DNA from: Actinomycetota bacterium
Lineage (GTDB): Bacteria > Actinomycetota > Acidimicrobiia > Acidimicrobiales > CADCSY01
Reading direction: 5' to 3'
Assembly (NCBI GenBank): GCA_019347915.1
Contig: JAHWKL010000011.1
Span: forward strand, 1-38,928
Length of the DNA stretch: 38,928 nucleotides
A program made the position numbers and the translations under genes. The notes below the pieces were generated by a model. That model searched no databases. It was not told where the DNA came from and was given only the letters and a program-made list of their open reading frames with translations. This document shows, one piece after another, positions 18,174 to 27,893 of this stretch. The number at the start of each line of letters is the position of its first letter. Position 1 is the stretch's first letter.

Positions 18174-20587
18174 TTACTCGGCGCGGAGGATCTCCGCCGG
18201 TCGCACGGACGCAGCTCGCCGGGCCGGGAGCACCGCCATCAGGTTGGCGACCACCATGGCAGCCGGGGCGACGAGCAGGATGGTCGCCGGAACCACCGGT
18301 TGGTGGACGACCGACAACCCGGTGGCCACCAGGCCCCATCCACCTCGGCCCACGGCGATCCCGATGGGGAGGCCCACCACCAGAGCGACGGCGGTCACTG
18401 CCGTCGCCTGGACCGCCAGCGTGGCCCCGAGCTGACGCCGGACGAACCCGAGGGTCCGCAGCACGGGCCAGCTCTCCCCGCCGGCGGCGCGGGGAGGACG
18501 CAAGTGCATGGCCGACAGTGACCAGCCCGAGGAGGGCGACGAACACGGCCAGGGCCTGAGGAAACCCCTTGACCTCGTCGAGGTTGGCCACCTTGGCCGG
18601 AGCGCCGCTGTTCTCGAAGTCGAAGCCGAGCTCCTCGAGCTCGCCTCGCTTCTCGTCGCTGTCGGCGCCCGGGGCGAGCCGGATCAGCACCACGGCGTTT
18701 CCCTCCGGCGCCTGCAGGCCCGAGAACCCCTCACCGGTCACCCAGATGCCGTTGTCGTAATCGTCGTAGTTGAGGACCGGGAAGTCGGCCGTCCCGACAA
18801 CCCGGTAGCGACGGGTCCCGCCGTCTTCGGCCGCTAGCTCGATCTGGTCCATGTGGTCCTTCGCCAGGCGCGCCCGTGTCTTCGCCCCCACTGCGACCTC
18901 GTCGGGCGCGGCCGGCGCCCGACCTTGGACCACGGTGAGCCCGACGCTGCCCTTGGCCGCTCGGGTGCCGAGGAACTGGGTTCGCTCGCCGGCGACGGTC
19001 GTCTCGGAAACCTCGGCGACGGTGACGGCGTCCACGGCGGGATCGTCGATGACGGCGGCGGTCGTCTCGCTGGCGTCCTCCGCCGACAGGCCGGCAGTGG
19101 CGGCGGCGTGCCAGGGGAACCCGGAGAGCTCCGGCTTGTCCACCAAGTTGGCCAGGCTGGCGCCGAACACGAGCACGGCGGCGACACCGGCGGTGGCGAG
19201 GACCGCCGCCGTCAGGGCGGCGCGCGTCGGCACCGGCCTGGATGGGGAACCCGGTTCGAACGCCAGTCTGAGCCCTGTCGCGCCCACCGCCCCCACCCCC
19301 GCCCCGGAGATCCAGCGGGCGACCAGGCTGGGCTCCTGGCTCGCCGCGGCGTCACCGCGACCGGTGAACGTCGTACGCGTCGCCCGCCAAGCACTGAAGC
19401 CCACGATGCCCGTCAGCACGACGGCGAGCACGAGCGCTCCGAGTGGCAGGGCCACGGCGTCGAAGACCAGACCGGGATGTGGTTCCGCCTGCCCGGCCGG
19501 ACCCATGGGCAGGAGCGGCGACGCCGCCACGGCGCCGGCGACGCCCAAACCCACGCCGAGAACCACCACGGGGGAGGCCACGGTGGCGAGGGCAACGGTG
19601 CGCTGCCATCGGGTGAGACCGAGCGCGTCCAGGACCGGACCGTCGGTCCCCGACCGCTCGAGCTGGCGGGTGACCGCGGTGCCCAGGGCGACCAGGCCGG
19701 CGGCGGCGGCCACGCCGGCAAAGACCAGTAGCGCCAGCGCCTGCACGTCTACGGCGTTGTTCACGGCATCGACGCCATGGCGCTTGTCCTCGACGGAGAC
19801 CATCTCGCTGTCCCCGGCGAGACGCTGCACCTCGGCCCGTAACCCGGGAACGTCCCGGAACCCGTTCTGAGGCGGACCACCACGCCGGGTCCGAACTGGG
19901 CGATGGCGTCGCGGTAGCGGTCGTAGAGCTCCGGCGACACGATGCCGTAGGGATCCGCCAGATCGACACGGCCGATGTCGCCGACGCCTTCCACCACGCC
20001 GACCACCTCGAGCACGACCCGTGGCCCCTCAGGCTCCTCCTGGAGCACTGAGGTGTCGCCCTCGAGAAAGAAGCGCTCGAACTGCCGGGGGTCCTGTCCT
20101 TGCAGCTCGACGGCGTCGCCGACCCGCTTGTCCAGGACGTCGGCCGCTCGGCGGCCGAGGGCCACCTCGTCCGATCCTCGAGGAAACCGGCCGTCGAGTA
20201 CGCGTGGCCGGTTGACCGCGTAGCCATCGAGCGAGACGATCACGTTGAAGAAGTCCATCCCCTCCGGCCCCAGCAGCAGACCGACGAGGCGGTCGAGCGC
20301 CTCCACCTGGGGCAGGCGACGGAGCTCGGCCATGACGTCGTCGGCGGTCTTGCCGTTGCCGAGGTCCACGTCGCTGCGGCCCGGAATCCGGCCATCATCA
20401 GCACGTCGGCGTGGCTGGCGTCGCCCTCGTCGAGGAAGCGGTCGTAAGCGGTCGTGGTGCGCCGGGCGCCGGCGACCGCCGTCAGGACCACGGCCACGAC
20501 CACCCCGCACAGGACAGCCAGGAGCAGAAGGGCCGGCCAGTGCCGGCGCAGCTCCGCCCGGACCCAGAGACCGGCTCCCGTCTTCAC
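18174..20587 (-). pseudogene. FtsX/MacB-like ABC transporter permease with three frameshifts (duplicate of 22718..25126)
   Basis: Pieces in different frames: VKTGAGLWVRAELRRHWPALLLLAVLCG..., DVDLGNGKTADDVMAELRRLPQVEALDR..., MQRLAGDSEMVSVEDKRHGVDAVNN..., VLRTLGFVRRQLGATLAVQATAVTAVALVVGLPIG...RPAEILRAE. Confidence 0.85.
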
Positions 20588-20687
20588 CCGGTCAGTGTCG
20601 CACCGGTGGTCCGCGGGGCCAATGGGGGTGCTACGCCTCCTCACGGTGGTGCTGACGCCCCCATCACCGACCATCGCGGTGTCCTTG

Positions 20688-20913
20688 GTGGTGGCTCGCC
20701 TCAGCCCATACGGCTGCCACGACCCCGAAGCGGGTGGCGGGCCCCCTTGAATGTCCGTCGTCACCGGAGCCAAATGGCACCGTGCCCGAACGCCACGTCA
20801 CCGATCGCCAGGTCACGGTGTTCCGTGCCGACGACAACCTGATCGTCCGCTGAGGCTCCGTGCGCTCATCGGGCTGGAGCCCCCGACCTGACCGTGGTGG
20901 GCACCACCGGTGA
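20688..20913 (+). pseudogene. upstream region and first ~40 codons of a duplicated receiver-cyclase gene
   Basis: VPERHVTDRQVTVFRADDNLIVR* vs VPDHHVTDRQITVFLADDNVIVREG at 27894; noncoding homology extends upstream (ctgccacgaccccgaagcgggtggcgggcccccttga). Confidence 0.8.
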
Positions 20914-20970
20914 CGGAGAGAGGAGCGCCGCGCAGGCCACCTACCACGGCAAGCGAGTGGCCCCGGTGAG
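20914..20970 (+). pseudogene. short fragment of a sthA-like gene
   Basis: GERSAAQATYHGKRVAPV vs GEKGAAQAAYHGRRVAIV of the intact sthA at about 14279-14331; DNA also closely matches. Confidence 0.6.
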
Positions 20971-20973
20971 CGA

Positions 20974-22656
20974 GTGGCCCGGGTGAGCGCACGACTGCCG
21001 GCAGGACGCTTGGCCGAGACGTGGCAGTCGATGCGCAAGGTCCTGGCCGAGCCCCAGCTGCGGAGGGCGGAGCTGGCGTTCCTTTTGTCGTGTGCCGCTG
21101 ACTCGGCGTTCACGGTGACCCTGAGCGTGGTGGCGTTCCTCGACGGGGGTGCGGCCGCGGTGGGGCTGGTCGGCGTGATCCGGATGCTGCCGGCCGCGGT
21201 GGGCACGCCGTTCTTCACCGCCTTGGCCGATCGCTACCGCCGTGAACGGGTCCTCGTGGCCGGATCCGTTGTTCGTGGTGTCGCCATCGTCTACGCCGCC
21301 GCCATCCTGGAGGCCGGCGGGCCGGTGCCGGCGATCTACGCCCTGGCCGTGCCGGCGACCATTGCCTCGACAGTGTTCCGACCTGCCCATTCGGCGCTGC
21401 TCCCGTCGCTGTGCCGGACCGCATCACAGCTGACGAGCGCCAACGTCGTGCGTGGTCTGCTGGAGTCGCTGGCGACGCTCTCCGGTCCTGCGATGGTCGG
21501 CGTCCTGCTCAGCGGGAACGATGCCACCGTGGCGTTCGCCGCGACCGCGGGCCTCTCGCTGGGGGCGGCCGCCGCGCTCCTGGGTCTCGGCTACGAAGCA
21601 CCGCCTCGCCCGGCGCCCAGCGAGGGGCCAAGGCTCGCCAGGGACACCGCCGCCGGGGTGCGAGCCGTCGCCGGCAACCTCGACCTGCGCTTGCTCTTCG
21701 GTCTCGGCTTCGCCCAGACCTTTGTCCGCGGTGCCCTCAACGTGTTCGTCGTCATCGTCGCCCTCGAGTTGCTGCACACCGGCGAATCTGGTGCTGCCGC
21801 CCTCTTCGCCGCCGTCGGGGCCGGCGGGCTGCTCGGGTCGTTCGGGGTGGCGTTGCTCGCCGGGAGCCGTCGCCTCGGGTGGTGGCTCGCCATCGCCCTC
21901 GTCCTGTGGGGTGCGCCGATCGCCGCCGTCGCCGCCGTGCCGACGGTGCCAGTTGTGCTGGCGCTGCTCGCCGTCGTCGGCCTGGGCAACGCCATCATCG
22001 ACGTACCGCTGTTCACCCTGCCGGTGCGGCTGGCGCCGGATGCCGTGCTGGCTCGAGCATTCGGGGTCTTCGAGAGCCTCGTCGCTCTGGGTGTTGCCCT
22101 CGGTTCGGCGGTGACACCTTTGCTCATCACCCTCGTCGGTTTGCGCGGCGCCCTCGTGGCCACCGGGCTCGTCCTGCCTGTCCTGGCCGCAGTCGCTCTT
22201 CGGCGGCTGCGGTCGCTCGACGGGCGCCTCCAGGTGCGTGACGCGGAGATCCAACTCCTGCGAACCACGCCGATGTTCGCTCTCCTACCGGTTCCGACGA
22301 TCGAGCACCTGGCGTCGTCTCTCCGTCGCCACCGTCTCCCGGCGGGGACGGTCGTGTTCCGACAAGGTGACGTGGCCGATACCTTCTACTTCGTCGACCA
22401 AGGAGAAGCCGAGGTGATCGGTGATGCTGAGGTCGTGGCCACCATCGCCCACGGCGACTTCTTCGGCGAGATCGCCCTGCTTCACGACGTTCCCCGCACC
22501 GCTACGGTGCGGGCTCGAACCGACCTCAGCGTGCTCGAGATCGAGCGCCACGAGTTCCTGGACGCGGTGTCCGGTTACCGCGGCAGCAGCGACGCCGCCT
22601 CCGCCGTCGTCGCCCGGCACCTCGCCAATTTCAGTCCTGGCAGGGTGCGGCTCTGA
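20974..22656 (+). CDS. MFS transporter fused to a C-terminal cyclic nucleotide-binding domain
   Basis: Multiple TM segments with MFS loop FTALADRYRRERVLVAGSVVRG, then IEHLASSLRRHRLPAGTVVFRQGDVADTFYFVDQGEAEVIGDAEVVATIAHGDFFGEIALLHDVPRTATVRARTDLSVLEIERHEFLDAV (CNB with FGEIALLHDVPRTATV PBC-like segment). Start could be 20983. Confidence 0.88.
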   Translation: MARVSARLPAGRLAETWQSMRKVLAEPQLRRAELAFLLSCAADSAFTVTLSVVAFLDGGAAAVGLVGVIRMLPAAVGTPFFTALADRYRRERVLVAGSVVRGVAIVYAAAILEAGGPVPAIYALAVPATIASTVFRPAHSALLPSLCRTASQLTSANVVRGLLESLATLSGPAMVGVLLSGNDATVAFAATAGLSLGAAAALLGLGYEAPPRPAPSEGPRLARDTAAGVRAVAGNLDLRLLFGLGFAQTFVRGALNVFVVIVALELLHTGESGAAALFAAVGAGGLLGSFGVALLAGSRRLGWWLAIALVLWGAPIAAVAAVPTVPVVLALLAVVGLGNAIIDVPLFTLPVRLAPDAVLARAFGVFESLVALGVALGSAVTPLLITLVGLRGALVATGLVLPVLAAVALRRLRSLDGRLQVRDAEIQLLRTTPMFALLPVPTIEHLASSLRRHRLPAGTVVFRQGDVADTFYFVDQGEAEVIGDAEVVATIAHGDFFGEIALLHDVPRTATVRARTDLSVLEIERHEFLDAVSGYRGSSDAASAVVARHLANFSPGRVRL

Positions 22657-22717
22657 TGCACGTCCGACTCCTGAACCAGGCGTAGAGGGGGCTCCCGGGG
22701 GGAAGTGGCCGTGTCGC

Positions 22718-25126
22718 CTACTCGGCGCGGAGGATCTCGGCCGGTCGCACAGACGCGGCCCGCCGGGCCGGGAGCACCGCCATCAGGTTGGCGACCACCA
22801 TGGCAGCCGGGGCGACGAGCAGGATGCCCGGCGGGACCACCGGTTGGGGAACGACGGACAGCGAGTCGGCCACCAGCCCCCACACAGCTCGGCCGGCGGC
22901 GATCCCGATGGGCAGGCCCAGCACCAGTCCGATGGCGATCGCTGCCGTCGCCTGGACCGCAAGGGTGGCCCCAAGCTGCCGGCGGACGAACCCGAGCGTC
23001 CGCAGCACGGCGAACTCCCGTCTACGGCGGCGCGGGGATGACGCAAGTGCATGGCCGACGGTGACCAGCCCGAGGATGGCGAGGAACACGGCGAGGGCCT
23101 GAGGGAACACCTCGACCTCGGCGAGGTTGGCCACCTTGGCGGGGGCGCCGGTGCTCTGGAAGTCGAAGCCGAGCTCCTCGAGCTCTGCCCGCTTCTCGTC
23201 GGTGTCGGCGCCCGGCGCCAGCCCGATCAGGACCTCGGCGTTGCCCGGGGGCGCCTGCAGGCCGGCGAACCCCTCGTGCGTCAACCAGATGCCGTTGTCG
23301 TAATCGGTGTAGCTGAGGATCGGGAAGGCGGCTGTACCCACGATGCGGTACCGACGCGTCCCGCCGTCTTCGGTCGCCAGCTCCAGGTGGTCGTCGTTCC
23401 CCAGTCGCGCCAGCGTCTTCGGCCCCACCGCCACCTCGTCGGGTGCGGCCGGCGCGCGCCCCTCGACCACCGTGAGGCCCACGCTGCCCTTGGCCGCTCG
23501 GGTGCCGAGGAGCTGAGTCCTCTCGCCGGCAAGGGTGACCTCGGAAACCTCGGCGACGGTGACGGCGTCCACAGCGGGATCACCGACGACGGTGGCGACC
23601 GTCTCGCTGGCGTCCTCCAACGACTCGCCACCAGTGGCGGCGGCGTGCCACGGGAACCCCGAGAGCTCCGACTTGTCCACCACGTTGGCCAGGCTGGCGC
23701 CGAACACGAGCACCGCGGCGACGCTGGCGGTAGCCAAGACTGCTGCCGTGAGCGATGCCCGCGTCGGTACCGGCCTCGCTGGCGAACCCGGTTCGAAGGC
23801 CAGCCGAAGCCCTGTCGCTCCCACGGCCCCCACTCCCGCTCGGGAGATCCAGCGGGCGACCACGCTGGGCTCCTGCCTCGCCGCGGCGTCACCGCCGCCG
23901 GCCACCGTCGTGCGGGTCGCCCGCCAGGCGCCGAAGATCACCATGCCCGCCAGCACGACGGCAAGAGCGAACGCGCCCAGCGGGAGGGCGACGGCGTCGA
24001 AGGCCGGACCGGGGTGCGGTTCTGCCCGCCCGGCCAGCCCCATGGGCAGGAGCGGCGACGCCCCCACGGCGCCGGCGATGCCCAACACCACGCCCACAAC
24101 GACTACGGGGGCGGCGACGGTGGCGAGGGCAACCGTCCGCTGCCATCGGGTGAGCCCCAGCGCCCCCAGCACTTGAACGTCGGGCCCTGACCGCTCGAGT
24201 TTGCGGGTGACCGAGGTTCCGAGAGCGACCAGCCCGGCGGTTCCGGCCACGGCGGCGAAGAGCAGCAGCGCCAAGGCCTGCACGTCCAAGGCGTTGTTGA
24301 CGGCGTCGACGTCGGCGCGCTTGTCCTCCACGGAGACGAACTCACTGTCCCCGGCGAGTCGCTGAACCTCGGCCCGCAGCGCGGGGACGTCCTGGAACCC
24401 GTTCTCGAGCCGCACCATCGCCCCCGGCCCGAACTGGGCGATGGCGTCGCGGTAGCGGTCGTAGAGCTCCGTGGACACAATGCCGTAGGGGCCGGTCAGA
24501 TCGATGCGGCCGATGTCGCCGGCCGCTTCCACCACGCCAGCGACCCGAAGAACGAGCCGTGGCCCCTCGGGCTCCTCCTGGAGCACGGACGTGTCGCCCT
24601 CGAGAAGGAGGCGCTCGAACTGGCGAGGGTCATGCCCTTGCAACTCGAGGGTGTCGCCGACCCGCTTGTCCAGCATCTCAGCCGCTTGCCGGCTGAGGGC
24701 CATCTCGTCCAAACCCTGGGGGAACCGACCGTCGAGCAGGCGCGGCCGGTTGACGGCGTAGCCGTCGAGGGACACGGCCGTGTAGAAGTCCATCGTCCCC
24801 TCGGGCCCCAGCATCAGAGCGGCGGCGCGGTCGAGCGCCTCCACCTGTGGCAAGCGCCGGAGCTCGGCGATCACGTCGTCGGCGGTCTTGCCGTTGCCGA
24901 GGTCGACGTCGCTGCGGCCACGCACCCCCGCGAACAGAAACACGTCGGCGTGGCTGGCGCCGCCCTCGGAGAGGTAGCGGTCGTAAGCGGTCGTGGTGCG
25001 CCGGGCGCCGGCGACGGCGGTCAGGACCACGGCCACGACCACCCCGCACAGCACAGCGAGGAGCAGCAGGGCCGGCCGGTGCCGGCGCAGCTCCGCCCGG
25101 ACCCAGAGACCGGCGCCCGTCCTCAC
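22718..25126 (-). CDS. FtsX/MacB-like ABC transporter permease, intact
   Basis: 803 aa; VRTGAGLWVRAELRRHRPALLLLAVLCGVVVAVVLTAVAGARRTTTAYDRYL... and C-terminal FtsX TM block ending LPARRAASVRPAEILRAE; GTG start. Confidence 0.87.
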   Translation of the reverse strand: MRTGAGLWVRAELRRHRPALLLLAVLCGVVVAVVLTAVAGARRTTTAYDRYLSEGGASHADVFLFAGVRGRSDVDLGNGKTADDVIAELRRLPQVEALDRAAALMLGPEGTMDFYTAVSLDGYAVNRPRLLDGRFPQGLDEMALSRQAAEMLDKRVGDTLELQGHDPRQFERLLLEGDTSVLQEEPEGPRLVLRVAGVVEAAGDIGRIDLTGPYGIVSTELYDRYRDAIAQFGPGAMVRLENGFQDVPALRAEVQRLAGDSEFVSVEDKRADVDAVNNALDVQALALLLFAAVAGTAGLVALGTSVTRKLERSGPDVQVLGALGLTRWQRTVALATVAAPVVVVGVVLGIAGAVGASPLLPMGLAGRAEPHPGPAFDAVALPLGAFALAVVLAGMVIFGAWRATRTTVAGGGDAAARQEPSVVARWISRAGVGAVGATGLRLAFEPGSPARPVPTRASLTAAVLATASVAAVLVFGASLANVVDKSELSGFPWHAAATGGESLEDASETVATVVGDPAVDAVTVAEVSEVTLAGERTQLLGTRAAKGSVGLTVVEGRAPAAPDEVAVGPKTLARLGNDDHLELATEDGGTRRYRIVGTAAFPILSYTDYDNGIWLTHEGFAGLQAPPGNAEVLIGLAPGADTDEKRAELEELGFDFQSTGAPAKVANLAEVEVFPQALAVFLAILGLVTVGHALASSPRRRRREFAVLRTLGFVRRQLGATLAVQATAAIAIGLVLGLPIGIAAGRAVWGLVADSLSVVPQPVVPPGILLVAPAAMVVANLMAVLPARRAASVRPAEILRAE

Positions 25127-25326
25127 ACAGTGAGTGTCGCACCGGTGGTCCGCGGGGCCAATGGGGTTGACACGCCGCTGGTTGGGGTGGTGGCAACCCC
25201 ACCCGATTGGTGGAGGCCAACACCCTGGGGCCGGCACCCCGGTGTCCTTAGGCTGCCCCGAAGACGAGAGGGAGTCTCCATGCGCATGGAGCCGCCGGGG
25301 ACCGGCAAGGGACGCCGGGCACAGCG

Positions 25327-27748
25327 GTGAGCGTGATCCGGTTCTGGCTGGCCACCACCGTGCGAAGGCGCGCCCGCTCCTACGCCGGCGTCGCCGTGCT
25401 CCTGGCCTTGTTGGGGGGGTTGACCCTGGCCTCCTTCGCCGGCGCCCGCCGCACCGCCTCGGCCTACCCGCGCTTCAGGGAGGCGGGGCAGGCGCTCGAC
25501 GTGGTGTTCTTCCACGTCGACGACCCGGACCACGTCTTCGAGGTCCCGGGCGTCACGAGCGCGGCCACCTACTTCGCCTTCGTCGCCCGCGCAGTGGACG
25601 CCGAGGGGCGGCCTGACCCCCGCTTCGCAGACGTGAACGCCGAGTTGGCGGGGAGCTTCGACGGCCTGTACTTCTCCCGTGACCGGTTCGCCGTCACCAA
25701 GGGGCGGGTGCCCGATCCCTCCCGGGCCGACGAGGTGGCGGTGAACGAGCACCTCGCCGCCATGGGTGTGGGCCTGAGCGACCGCAACACGATCGGCATC
25801 TTCGACCCGGCGCAGGAAGAGACGCGGTCCACAGCGACGCGCCGCCACCACCTGTCGCCGTCGTCGAGGTCACGGTGGTGGGCATCGGGCTGTTCCCCGA
25901 CGAGGTGGTCCAGGACGAGACCGACCGGTTCGGGCGGGTGCTCCTCACGCCCGCCTTCACGGCCGAGCAGCGCCGCTGGGCGGCGTACGCCTGGACCGGC
26001 GTCTCCCTCGCAGGCGGGGAGGACGGGGTGGAGCGCTTCAAGCGGGACTACGTCGCCAAGCTTCCGCCCGGCATGGGCACGTCGTTCCGGGAACGGGCGA
26101 GCGTGGTCGACCGGACTCAGGATGCCGTCCAGCCCCTTGCCGTCGCCCTGGGCGCGTTCGGCGTCATGGCGCGGTCGCCACCCTCGTGCTCGTGGGCCAG
26201 GCGCTCGTGCGACTGCTCCGGTCGGACCGTCAGGATCTGGTGAGCATCCGGGCCATGGGCGCCGGCCCGGGGACGGTCGCCTCGCTGCCCGTCCCGGGTC
26301 TGGCCGCGTCGGTCGCGACCGGTGCCGCTGGTGCAGTGGGTGTGGCGGTGGCGCTGTCGCCCATCGCGCCGATCGGTCCCCTGCGCAGAGTCGAGGTGGA
26401 GCCGGGCGTGACCTTCGACTGGGCCGTGCTGCTCCCGGGAGTCGCCGGCCTCGCCCTCGCCCTCATCACCGTGAGCATCATCGCCGCTCTCCGCCAGGCG
26501 CCGCACCGGGGCCAGGCCCGGGCCCCTCTCGACGTCCGCCGGCGGTCGAGGCTCGCCGGGACCGTGGTCGCCACAGGCCTCCCGCTGCCTGCCGTCGCCG
26601 GCATGCGCCTCGCCCTCGAGTCGGGCCACGGACGCACGCCGGTTCCGGCGCGAGCTGTGATCGTCGCAGCGGTCGTGGCTGTCGTGACCCTCGTGGCGTC
26701 GCTGGTGTTCGGCACCAGCCTGCGGTCCCTCGTCGACAGACCACAGCTCTACGGGTGGGACTGGGACCTCACGGTGCTGGACGAATCCGGCTACGGGAAC
26801 ATCGACGTGGAGGAGGCGGCGACGATCCTGGAGGGCGACCCTGGTGTCGCCGGCTGGTCGAGCGCCTACTTCAAGTCCATTGAGCTCGAGGGCATCGAGG
26901 TACCGGTCATCGGCATGCAGCCGGACGCCCCAGTGACCCCGCCGCTGCTGGCCGGTCGTGCGGTGCAGGCGGCGAACGAGATCGTGCTCGGACGGGACAC
27001 GCTGCACGTGCTGGGTAAACGGCTCGGCGACACTGTGGTGCTCGGGCCCGATGGGGCCGACCGCGTGCTCCACATCGTCGGCGTCGCCATCTTCCCCACC
27101 GTCGGCCCGATCCTCGGCGCCTACACGTCCCTCGGGGACGGGGCGATGATGGTCTACGACCAGGTCCCCAACTGGGACGAGGTCGGCCACGGTCCCAAGG
27201 CGCTGTTCGTGCGCTTCCGTTCCGGGGAGAACGTGAACGCGGTCACCGACCGGATCCAGGGAAGCCTGGTGAGCGTCGGTCGGTTCCCGGGATCCGCCCA
27301 GGTGTTACCCGTGCAGCGCCCAGGCGAGATCGTGCACTACGGATCGATGGGCGCCGCGCCCGCACTGTTGGGTGGCGTGCTCGTGTTGGCGGCGATGGTA
27401 TCCCTCGGCCTCGCCCTGGCCTCCGGTGTGGGACGTCACCGCCGAGACCTGTTGGTCCTGAAATCGCTGGGTTTCACCGGCCGCCAGGTGTCGGCCACGG
27501 TCGTGTGGCAATCGTCGCTCATCGTCGCCATCGCGCTCGTGGTCGGCGTGCCGCTCGGCATCGGTCTCGGACGGTGGCTCTGGATCGTCTTCGCCGAGCG
27601 GCTCCCCGTGCTGGCCGTTCCGTCAGTGCCAGCGCTTCTCCTGGTGGGCATGGCCGTGGCGCTGGTGGTCCTCGCCAATCTGGTCGCCGCCGTGCCCGCC
27701 CGGCGTGCCGCCCGCACGCCGGTCGCCACCATCCTCCGATCCGAGTAG
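25327..27748 (+). pseudogene. FtsX/MacB-like ABC transporter permease with two apparent frameshifts
   Basis: VSVIRFWLATTVRRRARSYAGVAVLLALLGGLTLASFAGARRTASAYPRF... breaks near 25840 (continues as VVEVTVVGIGLFPDEVVQDETDRFGR...) and near 26170 (continues as ATLVLVGQALVRLLRSDRQDLVSIRAMG...ARRAARTPVATILRSE). Confidence 0.8.
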
Positions 27749-27893
27749 CACTTTTGGCGGTGGTGCCGACCACCAGACCGGCCACCCCCCAGCGCGTGGT
27801 GGTGGCTCACGTCAGACCATTGGGGCTGCCACGACCCCAAACCGGGTGGTGGGCCCCCTTGATCCTCGGCTTCGAGTGGTGCCCAATGGACCT

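Noticed and set aside
25183-25201. TGGGGT-N7-ACCCCA inverted repeat in the divergent FtsX intergenic region as an operator
   Set aside because: Short stem in repetitive G/C-rich sequence; no second instance or conservation visible from this window.
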